Made by a program: the position numbers and the translations under genes. Shown here one piece after another: positions 8,508-20,581 of a stretch of 64,000 nt of DNA. The stretch's first letter is position 1. Each line of letters opens with the position of its first letter. The notes under the pieces were generated by a model that was not told the origin of the DNA, did not search any database, and saw only the letters and a list, made by a program, of their open reading frames with translations. Origin of the DNA: Komagataella phaffii GS115. Its lineage: Eukaryota > Ascomycota > Pichiomycetes > Pichiales > Pichiaceae. The stretch is from NCBI RefSeq assembly GCF_000027005.1, contig NC_012964.1:1240001-1304000 (forward strand), given 5' to 3'.

Positions 8508-10282
8508 ATGGCCGAACATAAAAGAACAGCTATCCTTTCTGTTTACGACAAGACTGGGCTTCTAGATTTGGTCAAAGGTCTTACGCAGAATGGCGTCAGA
8601 TTACTTGCCTCTGGTGGCACAGCAAAACTGATTAGGGAAAGTGGTTTCAATGTTGAAGATGTTTCCAGCATCACCCACGCTCCAGAGATGCTTGGTGGAA
8701 GGGTAAAGACTTTACATCCTGCTGTTCACGCTGGTATTTTGGCTAGAAACTTGGAAAGTGATGAGAAAGATCTGGCCGAACAGAACATTGAAAAAGTGGA
8801 CTTCGTCGTCTGCAACCTGTACCCATTCAAGTCTACTATCAGTAAGATTGGTGTTACCATCGATGAAGCCGTTGAAGAAATCGACATTGGTGGTGTAACC
8901 TTATTGAGAGCTGCTGCAAAAAACCACTCTAGAGTCACTATCTTGTCAGATCCTAATGATTACTCTAAGTTCTTGGAGGAGTTGAAAGAAAAGGGTGAGG
9001 TGTCTTCCGAATCTAGAAACAGATTTGCCCTGAAGGCATTTGAGCACACTGCTGATTATGATGCCACTATTTCTGATTACTTTAGAAAGCAATATAGTGA
9101 GAACATCTCCCAGTTGCCCCTAAGATATGGAGCAAACCCTCACCAGAAACCTGCCCAGGCTTTCGTTACACAAGGTGACTTGCCATTCACTGTTTTATCC
9201 GGCTCCCCAGGGTACATTAACCTGCTGGATGCTTTGAACTCATGGCCATTAGTCAAGGAGCTGTCTGCTTCTCTGAACTTGCCAGCTGCCGCCTCTTTCA
9301 AGCACGTTTCTCCCGCAGGTGCTGCCGTAGGTCTACCCCTCTCAGATGTTGAAAAGGAAATTTACTTCGTTAAGGATATTGAAAACTTGTCTCCATTGGC
9401 CAATGCCTACGCCAGAGCTAGAGGTGCTGACAGAATGTCATCTTTTGGTGATTTCATTGCTCTATCAAATATTGTTGATCTTCCAACTGCTCAAATCATC
9501 TCCAAAGAAGTCTCTGATGGTGTTATCGCTCCTGGCTACAAACCAGATGCTCTTGAACTCTTGAAGAAGAAGAAGGGGGAAAGTATGTTGTTCTGCAAAT
9601 AGACCCCAATTACACTCCTGGTAATTCAGAGCAGAGGCAGGTCTACGGTATCACTTTACAGCAAAAGAGAAATGATGCTATAATCAACTCCTCTACTTTC
9701 AAAGAGATTGTTTCCAAAAACAAGGATCTTACTGAAAAGGCTATTATTGACTTGACTGTTGCAACGATTGCACTGAAGTACACTCAATCCAACTCTGTTT
9801 GTTACACCAAGAATGGTATGGTTATCGGCTTGGGTGCTGGTCAGCAGTCAAGAATTCATTGCACTAGATTAGCTGGTGACAAGGCTGACAACTGGTGGTT
9901 CCGTCAACACCCCAAAGTTTTGGGTTTCAAATGGGCAAAAGGTGTTAAGAGACCTGAAAAATCGAATGCTATTGATTTGTTCGTTACCGGTCAGATTCCA
10001 ACCACTGAACCAGAGAAGTCTGAATATGAGTCCAAGTTTGCTGAGCTACCAGAACCTTTGACTAAAGAGGAGAGAGATGAATGGTTGTCCAAGTTGACCA
10101 ACGTTTCTCTTTCTTCTGATGCCTTCTTTCCATTTCCAGATAACGTCTATAGAGCTGTCAGATCTGGTGTTAAGTACATTGCTGCCGCCTCTGGTTCTGT
10201 CATGGACAGAGCAGTGTTTGCTGCTGCCGACTCTCACGATATTGTCTATGTTGAGAATCCTATCCGTCTTTTCCACCATTGA
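8508..10282 (+). CDS. ADE17: AICAR transformylase / IMP cyclohydrolase, frame broken by one base
   Basis: Bifunctional enzyme for the last two steps of IMP synthesis. The first frame runs 8508-9602 (364 residues): an MGS-like IMP cyclohydrolase domain (1 to ~150), then the start of the transformylase with catalytic Lys265-His266 in SFKHVSPAG. After KKKKG it shifts and stops at 9600-9602. The rest of the enzyme ([17 protein letters not shown] to NPIRLFHH) continues to 10282 in another frame, through [21 protein letters not shown] and [10 protein letters not shown]. The break is at a run of five G (9575-9579); one more G would give 591 residues, the length of yeast Ade16/Ade17. Both parts look conserved, so a lost base in the sequence is likelier than decay. 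ADE16 and ADE17 cannot be told apart. Confidence 0.92.
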
Positions 10283-10368
10283 TTGAATGTCCCAACAATT
10301 ACAGTATTTCTTTTTACTTACAATCGAATTCAAATAAAAACTACAAAATATATAGTAGAGCTTTCTGT

Positions 10369-13300
10369 TTAAGCCTTGGTAGACCAGGAAGATGTTGATG
10401 GTGTATAAGTCCATCCCCAGGTGTTGTTGTTTCCTGTATCGTTATTGTCCTGGCGTCTTGGTTGAATCAAACCTTCAGCAAACTCTGGTAAATGTTCAGT
10501 TAGTTCCTCGACATTCACTTGACCAGCTGCAGCTGCAGGACCTGCAATGATAGCAACAAAGATGGCAAATACCAAGAAGTAGAGGGTCAGGTAGTTTCTC
10601 ACCATTCTCTTTCTAAGACGAGCTTGCTTCAACGAGTAGATTGGTGGTCTGATTTGACGACTAGGCTTCAACCAGAACAACATCATTGAGTGCCACCTGT
10701 CAATCAGAGGGACACACAGTAGAGGGAACTGACAGAACAAGAGAATATGTCCTAAAACGAAGTCACCAGCAAATTCAGACATCTCTATAACTTTTGCAGC
10801 AAACTCACGGGCTGGTTGGGTCCAGGCCATCCAGCCTAGTCCAGAACCGTACCATTTACCAGTCCAGAATGAAGTGTTCGAATGATCATTCTTAAATTCT
10901 CTAGTCAACATGGTCAAAGTCATTAACTTGAAAATCAGACGTTGAATATAAATCATTGCTGCGAGACCCATCAGTGTTTTAGTGAAGTTGAATCCCTCTA
11001 ACACCCATAGACCAATGAAAGCAATGATGTGAATGACGACAGCAATACCGTGAGCTACACCAGCCATCACAGCACCAGTCTTCTTGCAACACAGACCCAA
11101 CATAGGACCGGCACAACAAGCTAAACCAGCACAGAATCCTAACACGGCCAGATCGACCACAATTGGAGCAATTGAGACAATGACAATACGCAATACAGAG
11201 TTCACAACAGTAGCATTAGCAACACCATTCTGAGCGTTCATGAATGTGTAAGCTGTAAAGCAACCAGCAGTGTAAATAGCGGAAGGAATGAAATCGGCAA
11301 CAAGAATGTTGGAACGATGAGCTCTGGCTGCATCTCCAGCAGCCTTTTCAGACTCGTCGTTAATGGTCTTCCTCTTGAAACCGGTGATTCTAGATCTGGA
11401 AAGACGTACATAACCGATCCAGGAGTTACGGTGCCATCTGGTGTTACCACGAGACAACCATCTTATGAAGTCACGGTAGTCAATAAAGTAATCTTGCCAA
11501 GCAAATTGGTGGGGGTTGAAGATGAATGGAGAGAACATCAAAGCCGACAATGATGCCCAGAACCACAATAATGCTGGTTGCCAGTGAGCGACAGTACCGA
11601 ACAGTAACAGCAGCATGGACCTAGCTCCCATGTAAATTGACGAGTCAGCAAAACGTGAGTAAAGCACAGAGAAGGGGATACGTGCGGTTGCAAAGCCACG
11701 ACCAGTGGAGATGTAACGAGCACCACCAACGGTCAAATCGTTCACAAGAGATGACGAATAGATCTGAGCAACAAAAACTTCGAACATTGGAGACAAAGAA
11801 ATGAAATGACGACAGAATCTCTGAGCAGCCTTCCACATTCCCCTTTCAATCAATTCTTGGACAGCTAGTGGAATGAAAGAAATGAAGAAAACGATGAAAA
11901 TGGACAACGTATAACGTCTAATCCAGTCAATGGTAGGCATGAGGTTATAACATCCAACAGGATACATAATATCCGTAATGGGTATATTTCTGTTGTACTG
12001 ACAGATAATTGACTCGTGGGCCAAAGAGTTCAGGTTGACTAAAGTCAACATAAACATCTGAAGCGACAACTGAATAAATAAATTGTTAATATGGAAACCA
12101 GGATGGGCGTAGTAGAATGAAAGGAAACGGTCCAGTGGCAATTGTGTACCTAGGTAGTAATACTCTCGGGAAAGCATTTGCTCACCCATACCGGCACCAA
12201 TCTTGGTTGTGAAATTCAAAATCGAGCCAAAACCAAGATCTCTACCTTTACCACACTGGTAGTACTCACAATGCTTGATTCTACCACCACGACACATGGC
12301 GGTCATACCAGCATAAATATCCTCATTCAAATGTAGTCCCTTCTGTGCCTTAGAAACACCACCACGAGTAGTCATGTATATGTTATTCAAAAAATCGGGA
12401 TGTCCATAATGCAGCTTACCACCAATCTGGGCCAGAGTACGAGCAAACAGGGTACCAAAGGTTTGTTCCTTACCTGCAGCAACGTCACCCAGAACTCCGG
12501 AGTTAACAGAGAAGATGTATTCTCTGGCACCCACAATGGCTACAGGGTGTTTAACACCGTCAAATTCAGATTTCAAACCAGGAGTATAAGGGTTAACATG
12601 GTCGATGTTCAGTTCCTCAAACTCAGCCAAAACAGATCTAATCTTCAAACATTCTTCCAAATAGTTATCCTGGTTCGCATCAATCAACTGAATGTACTCA
12701 CCACGAGTAAAGATGATAGAATGATTTTGGTTGTCAGATTTACCATCACCCAAAATTGGGTTACCAGAGAGCTGAACTCTAAATTTAGGTCTTCTTCTAC
12801 CATTCTCCATAATTTCACAATGTCCATCAATCAAAGCCGAGTATAACCTAGGCTCCTCGCCCTCGTTAAGAGGAGGTTCTTCGTCCAGGTAAGCAATTTG
12901 AAGGTCAGGGTAAGCCCTCAGCAAGAACTCAGCGTTTTCTAATTCCTCAGGTTTGAACTTAGACAATCTTTGCATAGCCACAACAAATTTGAATTTTCGT
13001 CGGGCCATTCTTTCAAGTTCCTTTTCAAGGTTTTCGGCATTAGATCCAAACATCTGTACAATTTCTGGATTCTCAACACGATACAAGAGCTTGATAGCAC
13101 GTGCATAGTTCATGAAACCAGAAACAGTACGGTACAAAGTTTGCGATCTCAAAGAAGCCCAAATTCTTGTTCTTAAAGTGTACTCTGGCGCAGCAGACTT
13201 GAAACCAATACAATAAAATGGCAAGTCATCAATTTGAGATTTCAGGTTGTTTCCATTCTTTTCTTGGTTGTCATTGTCAAAACCAGAAGTCTCTTCAGCA

Positions 13301-16005
13301 AGGATTTTGGTATCTTTGACAAAGCAGTCCCATTCTATTGGGTGTAGCTGTTTCAAATATTCCAGTAAGGTAACACGAGAAAACTGATCATCTTCACGAA
13401 TAATTTCACGCAAAGACAAAAGAATCTTCTCGGAGTAGTGAGGTGTGAAAACAGTAAACGTGGGCATGTTATCAACAGGAAGAGGTTCTGGAATTGGAGT
13501 GGCCAAAGATTGAGCAAAGAATGATATTCTACGTTCAGCTTCAGAATCTCTTGGGAAAAATTCAGTGTCAAAGTTATTGTCATCTTGAGAAACAAAGAAA
13601 GTTGGAGCTCTTAATGTCCTCTTTCCTTCAATTTCAGATGGCACCTGATGGTACAATAGCTTTTGGACATGATCGATGGCAAGGAGGTGCTCTCTGTACA
13701 TGGAAATGACAATAGCGTTCCAAACTTGAGAAATCAAAACCTTTGGTTTATACTTGATTTCCATATCAGTAGTAGCCAAAACCTTTGAGTATATTCTCTT
13801 TGGCAATCTGGTAAAAATGTTCCTCCAAGGAGTCAAAATGGAGATACCCAAGTAAAAGGATCGTCCCACAGAAAAAACACAGTTACACAAAATGTACCAC
13901 ATGTAAGTATCCAAAAAGAACAAGAATAAATCTGTAACGTACATCAATCCCAAAACGATTCTAGCTTGCTCACGACATAACGTGTCTCCAAACCACCTTT
14001 CACCAACACAACGGTTCATTGTCATGATGGATAAATTTCTGATTGGGTCTCTTAGAGACAAGATCAGGAAGAAGTAGGATTCAAGGGTCTTGGCGGTGAA
14101 AACAACAACCCAAAGAAGGTAAGACATCCACATGTCTAGACCTTTCAGTTGAGCAAATGAGGCAGTAAAAGTCTGCGAAGCCACATATCTTCTCGATCTC
14201 TTATTCATGTAAGAAGTAAAAAGACCACCTAGTGGCATCACCGAGAAGAACACAATTGTAGCAACGGCAACAAAGAATACAACAATGGAAACAATGTAGG
14301 CAGCCTGAGAATAGGTCTCCAAACCAGCCCAAGCAAACACAAATACAACCGGAGCTAAGTTACAGGCTAAAATCAAAGTCAGGAAAATAAGTCTTCTAGA
14401 CAGATGCTGAGCTCCAGCCCATTTTCTTGGTACAAATAGCCATTCACAGATAGTTGCGGCAATTTGAATAGCACAAGCAACTGTACCTCCCAAGGCTGCT
14501 GCAGCCCAACGAGAAGAAGCTAAGGGTTGATTGTTCTGGGTTTGAATATAATGTTTGGTGTATAAAGTGGGTGAATTGTAGGCAGCATACATCCAAAAAA
14601 GAGAAACATGGATGATCCAGATACGATTGAAATTGGTAATAAAATGCAACCAGGAACGAATTTCCTTGTAAGTCTTGAAAAAAACGTTTTCCCAAAGGAC
14701 TTCTCCCAATCTGATATATCTTTCTTCAGAAGGAACATCGACTAACCGAGAACCATCTTCAAAAACAATCTTAGCGATACCTTCTGGGTACCAGAAAAGC
14801 TGATTAACATCATCGTAGCCGACAACTTTATTGTGATCTTTTTCACGTTTCACATAACGACCGTTGTCAACTTCGTATACTTGCGATCTGATAAATCTGT
14901 ACAAAGGTGTGATAATTCGGTTGAGGTAATCGCCTTCTGGAACAGGTTCGACCCGCTGCTGACATGCGTCAGACTCAAGATAATCGGAAGCACACTTGTA
15001 GATGAAACACAAACATTCAGGAGTAAATCTGACTTGGTTAGCTTCACCCCATAGAAGTAAGTAAAGTGCGATGTGTCTAACCCTGTCGAGAGGAACATAT
15101 GCGTTCATTCTAGCATTCCATCTATAATCAGCAGCTTCCAAAGAGCTGTCACCTTCCAGTTCGGTTAAGGTGCGCTCAGTGTCATCGGCGTGCTCTTCGA
15201 CAACTTTTCTGGCCTTCTTCGACTTCTTTTTGGCTTTTCTAGCCTTTCTGGAAAGCTTTCCGAGGTTCATGTTTCTGAATCCAACTTCATCGTCCAAGTC
15301 CAATTGGGCAGCGAAGTACCATTTTTTGTAGTTTGCATGATCACCGCCAATGTAGTCTGCATGTAAAGACAAAAGTGCCTGAGCAGGAGACATTCTGGAA
15401 GATCTAGAGTCCAATAAAACCATAAAATAGTCGAACATGTTTCTCATAGAATCTCTTTGAAAACCGAACTTATTCGTTAAATCAATGAAGACATCCTCAA
15501 TCTGTTCAATGGAGACAGGGGCTTGATTGTCAGCGGTCCAAGCAGGATAGGGGTCGGTAGGCAAGGCTACCATTCCAGACTGATCGTATGGACCTGCACC
15601 ATACACGGGAGTGGACGTGTTGGAGGATCTCGGATCACCATAAGAAATTTGAGAAGGAGTGTATTGGGCCCCATATCCATCATATGGAGTTCCAGCGCCA
15701 TTTCCAGGTCCATAGCTAAAATCTGAGAAAGCCTCTGGGTCCTGAGCAGTTCTGGGGGGTTGTTCGTAGTAGCCTTGATGACCAACCAAGTTGGGATCAG
15801 ATGTGTACTCTTGGTGGTAGCCATCGAACTGCTGGTCGTAGCTTTGATAATATTCATGTGGGGGGAGGCCGCCTTGGTTCAATCCATGAGGTTGTTGACC
15901 TTGGCCTTGGTCATAGTATCCCTGAGATTGAAGGGCTTCTTCGGATGGATGATAGCCCTCAGAAGGGTAACCTTGATTGTAATATTTGTCGTCGTTGTAG
16001 GACAT
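10369..16005 (-). CDS. FKS1: 1,3-beta-glucan synthase catalytic subunit
   Basis: Plasma-membrane GT48 enzyme making cell-wall 1,3-beta-glucan from UDP-glucose, activated by Rho1; target of echinocandins. 1878 residues against 1876 for yeast Fks1. Visible are a Gly/Tyr/Gln-rich N-tail (1-160), the Fks1 N-terminal domain with [20 protein letters not shown] (323-342), a membrane block (~455-780), the large cytosolic GT48 domain with [20 protein letters not shown], and a C-terminal membrane block. Echinocandin hot spot 1 reads FLILSLRDP (646-654) and hot spot 2 DWIRRYTL (1360-1367), the sensitive-type sequences by recall. The start is the first ATG. A TTTATAAA-type TATA lies about 70 bp upstream. 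Confidence 0.97.
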   Translation of the reverse strand: MSYNDDKYYNQGYPSEGYHPSEEALQSQGYYDQGQGQQPHGLNQGGLPPHEYYQSYDQQFDGYHQEYTSDPNLVGHQGYYEQPPRTAQDPEAFSDFSYGPGNGAGTPYDGYGAQYTPSQISYGDPRSSNTSTPVYGAGPYDQSGMVALPTDPYPAWTADNQAPVSIEQIEDVFIDLTNKFGFQRDSMRNMFDYFMVLLDSRSSRMSPAQALLSLHADYIGGDHANYKKWYFAAQLDLDDEVGFRNMNLGKLSRKARKAKKKSKKARKVVEEHADDTERTLTELEGDSSLEAADYRWNARMNAYVPLDRVRHIALYLLLWGEANQVRFTPECLCFIYKCASDYLESDACQQRVEPVPEGDYLNRIITPLYRFIRSQVYEVDNGRYVKREKDHNKVVGYDDVNQLFWYPEGIAKIVFEDGSRLVDVPSEERYIRLGEVLWENVFFKTYKEIRSWLHFITNFNRIWIIHVSLFWMYAAYNSPTLYTKHYIQTQNNQPLASSRWAAAALGGTVACAIQIAATICEWLFVPRKWAGAQHLSRRLIFLTLILACNLAPVVFVFAWAGLETYSQAAYIVSIVVFFVAVATIVFFSVMPLGGLFTSYMNKRSRRYVASQTFTASFAQLKGLDMWMSYLLWVVVFTAKTLESYFFLILSLRDPIRNLSIMTMNRCVGERWFGDTLCREQARIVLGLMYVTDLFLFFLDTYMWYILCNCVFSVGRSFYLGISILTPWRNIFTRLPKRIYSKVLATTDMEIKYKPKVLISQVWNAIVISMYREHLLAIDHVQKLLYHQVPSEIEGKRTLRAPTFFVSQDDNNFDTEFFPRDSEAERRISFFAQSLATPIPEPLPVDNMPTFTVFTPHYSEKILLSLREIIREDDQFSRVTLLEYLKQLHPIEWDCFVKDTKILAEETSGFDNDNQEKNGNNLKSQIDDLPFYCIGFKSAAPEYTLRTRIWASLRSQTLYRTVSGFMNYARAIKLLYRVENPEIVQMFGSNAENLEKELERMARRKFKFVVAMQRLSKFKPEELENAEFLLRAYPDLQIAYLDEEPPLNEGEEPRLYSALIDGHCEIMENGRRRPKFRVQLSGNPILGDGKSDNQNHSIIFTRGEYIQLIDANQDNYLEECLKIRSVLAEFEELNIDHVNPYTPGLKSEFDGVKHPVAIVGAREYIFSVNSGVLGDVAAGKEQTFGTLFARTLAQIGGKLHYGHPDFLNNIYMTTRGGVSKAQKGLHLNEDIYAGMTAMCRGGRIKHCEYYQCGKGRDLGFGSILNFTTKIGAGMGEQMLSREYYYLGTQLPLDRFLSFYYAHPGFHINNLFIQLSLQMFMLTLVNLNSLAHESIICQYNRNIPITDIMYPVGCYNLMPTIDWIRRYTLSIFIVFFISFIPLAVQELIERGMWKAAQRFCRHFISLSPMFEVFVAQIYSSSLVNDLTVGGARYISTGRGFATARIPFSVLYSRFADSSIYMGARSMLLLLFGTVAHWQPALLWFWASLSALMFSPFIFNPHQFAWQDYFIDYRDFIRWLSRGNTRWHRNSWIGYVRLSRSRITGFKRKTINDESEKAAGDAARAHRSNILVADFIPSAIYTAGCFTAYTFMNAQNGVANATVVNSVLRIVIVSIAPIVVDLAVLGFCAGLACCAGPMLGLCCKKTGAVMAGVAHGIAVVIHIIAFIGLWVLEGFNFTKTLMGLAAMIYIQRLIFKLMTLTMLTREFKNDHSNTSFWTGKWYGSGLGWMAWTQPAREFAAKVIEMSEFAGDFVLGHILLFCQFPLLCVPLIDRWHSMMLFWLKPSRQIRPPIYSLKQARLRKRMVRNYLTLYFLVFAIFVAIIAGPAAAAGQVNVEELTEHLPEFAEGLIQPRRQDNNDTGNNNTWGWTYTPSTSSWSTKA

Positions 16006-17186
16006 GGCAGCTAGTGAGTGATATCACGGACAGTCAAGTATCAAACAAACGGAGCAAATCGGCAAATCCTTAGGCGTTTATAAACAAAAAGATCAGTCAA
16101 AAGTAAAATCAAAATGAAAACTCAAAAAGATCTGCTTGCAATGGAATTATTCGAACTGCTACTTAAAGGGCAAACTTGTCGCTTCACCAACTAATGAAAG
16201 AAAGTGGGAGGGAGAAATATAGACCTCTTCTTTGATACAATAAGATCAGAAAACGAAAGAAAACCTTTTGTCTGGTCTGGCCGGATGTTTGTAAAAAAGG
16301 GAAGGAAAGTTCATCAAGCAACATTAGCAAGACGCGAATAGGAGCGCGAGGCGTGTTAGAAAAAAAAGGTCGTGTCCGCAAAATATGTTATTTTAAAGTC
16401 TGTGGGAAGAGGCAGGCCCATTTACGCAGGGAATGAGTGAAAAAGGCTAATACACGATCGTGGGAAGTAATTTTAGTGTGATAAATTGACACTGGATACA
16501 TAAACAACAGGTGACGTGTCTTTTGCAATTCAGGCTGGAAGAATGTTCAGAAAATACGTGAAATTCTGCCCAGCAGTTTGTTGGTTGCAATGTAATCTGT
16601 TGTGTTGCAGGGGACACACAGCCACTGTCTAGATCGTGTCGCGCAGGTCGTCTTGCATGCCGTCTCGTTATCAAGGGGAACACTTTTTACTGTGCGTGTG
16701 CTCTGCCTAGTGTGGTATTATTATTCTTACTAAGTACTGTTTTTGCATGCTGCAACTGAACTATACTCCCACTAAAGTCCCGCAAATCACCTACGAAAAG
16801 TGAACATTTACCGAGAAAAAGTGTGGATCTGGTCTCATGTAGTTTCAGGAGGAATATGTGCTCTCACCAAAACTTTATTCTGAAAATGACTGGCTTGTTG
16901 CCTCTTTCATCATACTTCCTGATTCGTCAGATCGAATAGGGATATCCAAATTGATAAAGGCAGTTTTCTCGAAAGTGTTCCAAAAATAGATAGGCACCAC
17001 ATATTCACTGGAACCACATTCTGTTCCGGTTGTTCCATACGCATACAACTAGCGTTGGCGTACACGACTTTTTCAACTCCTGCTGTGTTGGCATGGCAAT
17101 GCAGTTCTTAATTATGTTTTTGGCGTTTTTCTTAATAATATTGCTCGGCTATTCTGATGGAGGTACATGAGATTAAGGAATTTGCT
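16006..17186. other. Long FKS1 upstream region
   Basis: 1.18 kb between the FKS1 start and the STO1 stop, both on the minus strand, so this is FKS1 promoter plus the STO1 3' region. A TATA-like GTTTATAAAC sits near 16076-16085. Short open frames here show no protein-like composition or recognisable similarity. No RNA gene or repeat was seen. Confidence 0.45.
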
Positions 17187-19883
17187 TTAAGCATCGCCGA
17201 GAATGGATAGGATAAACTTCTTGGTGGGTTCGTGCTCGATTGTCAACTCCTCCTCTAGCTGATCTCTCAACGGAAAGAAACTGGCGAAATGATCCCTCAA
17301 AAGTGACTTCAACAACGAGCATAACTGAACGTATCCCCATTTCAGTTCGTTAACCTCTCCTAATTCTTCGTCTTCTGCTGGGGCACTGATGACATCGGTG
17401 ATCCCTAGACTCTTTATAAGGCTATTCATAGATGTGATGAAGTTTTTGAATATAGAAAACAGGAACTCTTTTTCTTCCCCGTGGCTTTCAAATAGTCGAT
17501 TTACCAGCTCTATTGTGTAAAATTGAGAGATCATTGGCAACGAACTCTCATAACTGAAGACACTGTCGACTATACTGGAGGCAGTGATAAACTTTTCGTG
17601 ACACAGTTTTTCTATCAATAGGTACCCTATTCTTGGCTCATGATTCCAAAGAATTAAGACAGAATCGATTATCCAGCTATTCAGCAATGATTTGTCATCT
17701 ATCAAAGTATCGAATACTGCACGGATTTTGTCCTTAGATACGCCAAGGGCTCGGTTGAAGATCGACAATGAACGTCCACCTGTAACACATGTAGCTTGAA
17801 TCAGCAGCATTATTATGTATTTATCCGAGTTAATAGAAAACGCTGAATGCTGTTGCAACTTTGTTTTCAAGTCAGCGATTATCTGTGAAAACTGTTCAAC
17901 AGATACATCAGACTGATGCAGATTGTCGTAAACGTCAATGCAATCATTCATGAAAGGGTGCTCTTCATTAATAAACAAAAATGAATCAGTTAGTTCAATG
18001 TCCTCGTCTTTGACCTTAATCGAGCCGTTCTCATATGTCTCAACATCTTTAGTAAATAGGGATGATAGCTCCCCAAATATGTCCTTTGTATCCTGTGCCA
18101 TTCTGTCCTTAGAGTAGATGGAAAGGTCCAGATAGCGATGAAACTCCTCGGGGAGCGTCTTTCTAATGGTAGCAACAGACGCCATCCGCACCTCTTTGCC
18201 TATTAAATTTCTGATCAAAATTGCATTAGGGTGAAACTTGGAAGCTCTAAGTCTTTCCTCGTCATTTGCCCAATCTTCCCATCTCCACTCAAACTCAAAA
18301 TTACTGAACTGAATTGTAATCCAGTCTAGGTAAAGCAGTCTGAGAGAGTAATCTAAGAATTTGTTTTGCTTATAAAGGTACTCAATTAATGCACCAACTG
18401 ACTTTGTAATGGCCGAAGTCTGATTTCCTGGAGTACGAGAAATTTGTTTTAGATCTTTATTGCAACACTCCACTAAAAGCGTTCCATAGTAGACAGCAGG
18501 CGGGAAATCTAGCTTGGGAAGGTGCAGCATCAGATCCAACACACTTTCTGTGATGACATCTTCAATCTTCCAAGTACTGACGTATCCGTCTTTGATGTTT
18601 TGCTGGACTTCATCAATCAATAGGGCAACATTGCTATCTCCCTCACTGTTCAGACTGGTGGCAGAATCAGGATCGTTTAGAAGATCGCACAGTATGCTTA
18701 GCTTTTGGGGCGAAGACAGACTTTTGCAAAACAATTTCTCTTTATAAAATTTGGAAAACAGTAATAATTGGGCAGAGACAACGAAACGATTGTACTCCAT
18801 GGACACAACCAAATCCTGAACTTGGTCCCGCAATAAAAGGGCAAGGTAACTTTCTACCGGCGGTTTAGTTTGAAACTTGTTATTGTTTTTCGTTGAAGAC
18901 TCTGGATGAGCTTCGAAAAGTGTACGAGGATGCTTCCAGAGCTGTTCCACGGAGCCCACCATTGGGTATTCAGAATACTCAGCTATGTTGAACTGAGGAA
19001 TGGAATGTTTAGCAATTGGGGCCTCGGATTTTTCAATTTCTGGCAAAACCTTTGAGTAGGTATCAATAAAAGGTAGATTCTCCCAGTTACCGCTCTGTAA
19101 GGTCTTTACAGCTGGAAGAATCAAATTCACCAATAGCTTTGGCTCATAAGGCAAATCAGAACTTGAGCCGTTCAAACTCTGGAAAACGAGTAATAAGTCA
19201 TTAGGAGCAATTGTTTCATCTGAATACGCACTAGCTTCCTCTATCAGTTTGTTAGCAATCTCTTTGTACTCTTCTGAACCCTGATTTGATGCAACAATGA
19301 ATGGAATGGATGAGGTGACAATAAAGTACAGCAATTGACCCAAATTAGAATCTTTCACAGTGAGGGAAAGTTTCAAAAACTGAGAAAAAATATTGTAAAC
19401 TGAATCCGTGCTTATCATTGGTAACAATGACGCCAAAAACCTCAAATAGGCTTTGATCTTAGTGAACTTACCAACATTGGAGGAGTCCTTGTTAGTCCCG
19501 TTCAAAAGATCCTGGATCTGCTGATGTATGTATTCAATTAAGAAGAGACCCACTTTCTCGTTTTTGGAGTTGGCAAGCAGGACAACGCCCGAAAAATGGA
19601 ACAATTTATGAGGTTGTTCAAGTACGAATGCCTTTGCAAAACGCAAAATGGCGTCTCTAAATGTGTCTGAGCCAATGTCTGAAGCAAATGGTACTGCAGA
19701 ATAGATACTATCGTTGGCATAAGCGTCAGGGTTCTCACCAATCTTGGACAATTGGATACACAAGGATTTTACGACTCTCGATTCGTCGTTGACAACGCGA
19801 GCCCGTTTGAATGACTCTTGGAGAGGAGCATGCTCATCTTGCCCACTGTCGTCTTGCTCTCGCTCTCGTTTAATACCGGACAT
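17187..19883 (-). CDS. STO1: Nuclear cap-binding complex large subunit (CBP80)
   Basis: Large subunit of the nuclear cap-binding complex, which with Cbc2/CBP20 binds the m7G cap and links transcription to splicing, export and decay. 898 residues (yeast Sto1 861). The N-terminus has a basic cluster (KREREQ, FKRARVV) that may be a nuclear signal. MIF4G-type helical repeats follow. Regions agreeing with Sto1 by recall include VEQLWKHPRTLFEAH, LRLLYLDWITIQFSNFEFEW, LPEEFHRYLD and ATCVTGGRSLSIFNRALG. The yeast gene has a 5' intron; here the frame is open from the first ATG and no splice signals are needed. Confidence 0.88.
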   Translation of the reverse strand: MSGIKREREQDDSGQDEHAPLQESFKRARVVNDESRVVKSLCIQLSKIGENPDAYANDSIYSAVPFASDIGSDTFRDAILRFAKAFVLEQPHKLFHFSGVVLLANSKNEKVGLFLIEYIHQQIQDLLNGTNKDSSNVGKFTKIKAYLRFLASLLPMISTDSVYNIFSQFLKLSLTVKDSNLGQLLYFIVTSSIPFIVASNQGSEEYKEIANKLIEEASAYSDETIAPNDLLLVFQSLNGSSSDLPYEPKLLVNLILPAVKTLQSGNWENLPFIDTYSKVLPEIEKSEAPIAKHSIPQFNIAEYSEYPMVGSVEQLWKHPRTLFEAHPESSTKNNNKFQTKPPVESYLALLLRDQVQDLVVSMEYNRFVVSAQLLLFSKFYKEKLFCKSLSSPQKLSILCDLLNDPDSATSLNSEGDSNVALLIDEVQQNIKDGYVSTWKIEDVITESVLDLMLHLPKLDFPPAVYYGTLLVECCNKDLKQISRTPGNQTSAITKSVGALIEYLYKQNKFLDYSLRLLYLDWITIQFSNFEFEWRWEDWANDEERLRASKFHPNAILIRNLIGKEVRMASVATIRKTLPEEFHRYLDLSIYSKDRMAQDTKDIFGELSSLFTKDVETYENGSIKVKDEDIELTDSFLFINEEHPFMNDCIDVYDNLHQSDVSVEQFSQIIADLKTKLQQHSAFSINSDKYIIMLLIQATCVTGGRSLSIFNRALGVSKDKIRAVFDTLIDDKSLLNSWIIDSVLILWNHEPRIGYLLIEKLCHEKFITASSIVDSVFSYESSLPMISQFYTIELVNRLFESHGEEKEFLFSIFKNFITSMNSLIKSLGITDVISAPAEDEELGEVNELKWGYVQLCSLLKSLLRDHFASFFPLRDQLEEELTIEHEPTKKFILSILGDA

Positions 19884-20043
19884 GTGTTTCTTGGGAACAG
19901 ACTACTTGCAGGAGGTTGAATATTTCAAGAGAAGTTGGGAAACATTTTGAATAGTGAGTGGGACACGAACGCAGGCGTTATAGAGGAATCAAGTTTGATA
20001 AATTCCAGCCTTAGAATATCTTAACAGACCTTTTAAATTATCT

Positions 20044-20379
20044 ATGACTTCCCTCGTTACCAGTTTGTGGGAGTCGGTATTCACTCCAGGAACCACTCCA
20101 GCATTGGTGCTTTCGACGCATCTCTCGTTTCTATGCTTAAGTGTGACGCTGATCTCGTTGATCTTTATAAACGGTTCAATCCATTTTGTGAACTTGTTGG
20201 TAATTGCACTGCTATTATGGGGAACTGTCACCTGGTTCATTGGTGAACTTGAAAGAGAAAAGAGTAAGTTGAAAAGCAATGAACAGTTACAAGAGGAGTC
20301 CAAGGTAGACCAATCTACAACCGAAAAGACAAAAACCTCAGCTGAGTCGAAGGATTCTGAGCCAAAAAAGGTAAAATGA
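20044..20379 (+). CDS. PKR1: V-ATPase assembly factor Pkr1
   Basis: Small ER membrane protein that helps assemble the V-ATPase Vo sector. 111 residues (yeast 122). The N-terminus LVTSLWESVFTPGTTPALVL matches the yeast FVRLWESIFEPGTSPQLII pattern. Two hydrophobic segments follow (about 22-43 and 47-67), the second ending LLLWGTVTWFIGELE, then a charged Lys/Glu/Ser-rich tail. It is divergent from STO1 with 160 bp between the starts. The length, motif and two-helix layout make the assignment firm. Confidence 0.9.
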   Translation: MTSLVTSLWESVFTPGTTPALVLSTHLSFLCLSVTLISLIFINGSIHFVNLLVIALLLWGTVTWFIGELEREKSKLKSNEQLQEESKVDQSTTEKTKTSAESKDSEPKKVK

Positions 20380-20581
20380 TACGCTTCTTTACAATTACAC
20401 GTGTTGGGTACAATCCTGATCCTGAAAAGAATGAATTAACTGATTAGATGACAGCTGGGTAGACCCTCCGTGTTTCTGTAGTCAACTGTTTATGCTTATG
20501 TAAGTATCTGGGTGATCGCGCTTATTTTATGTTATCCATGCATTAACTAAGTACTGCGTAAATTGTCGTTTAACTGTTTTG

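Noticed and set aside
9752..10282. Second part of ADE16/17 as a separate gene
   Set aside because: It begins at a TTG codon and is simply the rest of the transformylase domain after the frameshift.
16184..16683. Two short minus-strand frames upstream of FKS1
   Set aside because: No protein-like composition; probably promoter sequence.
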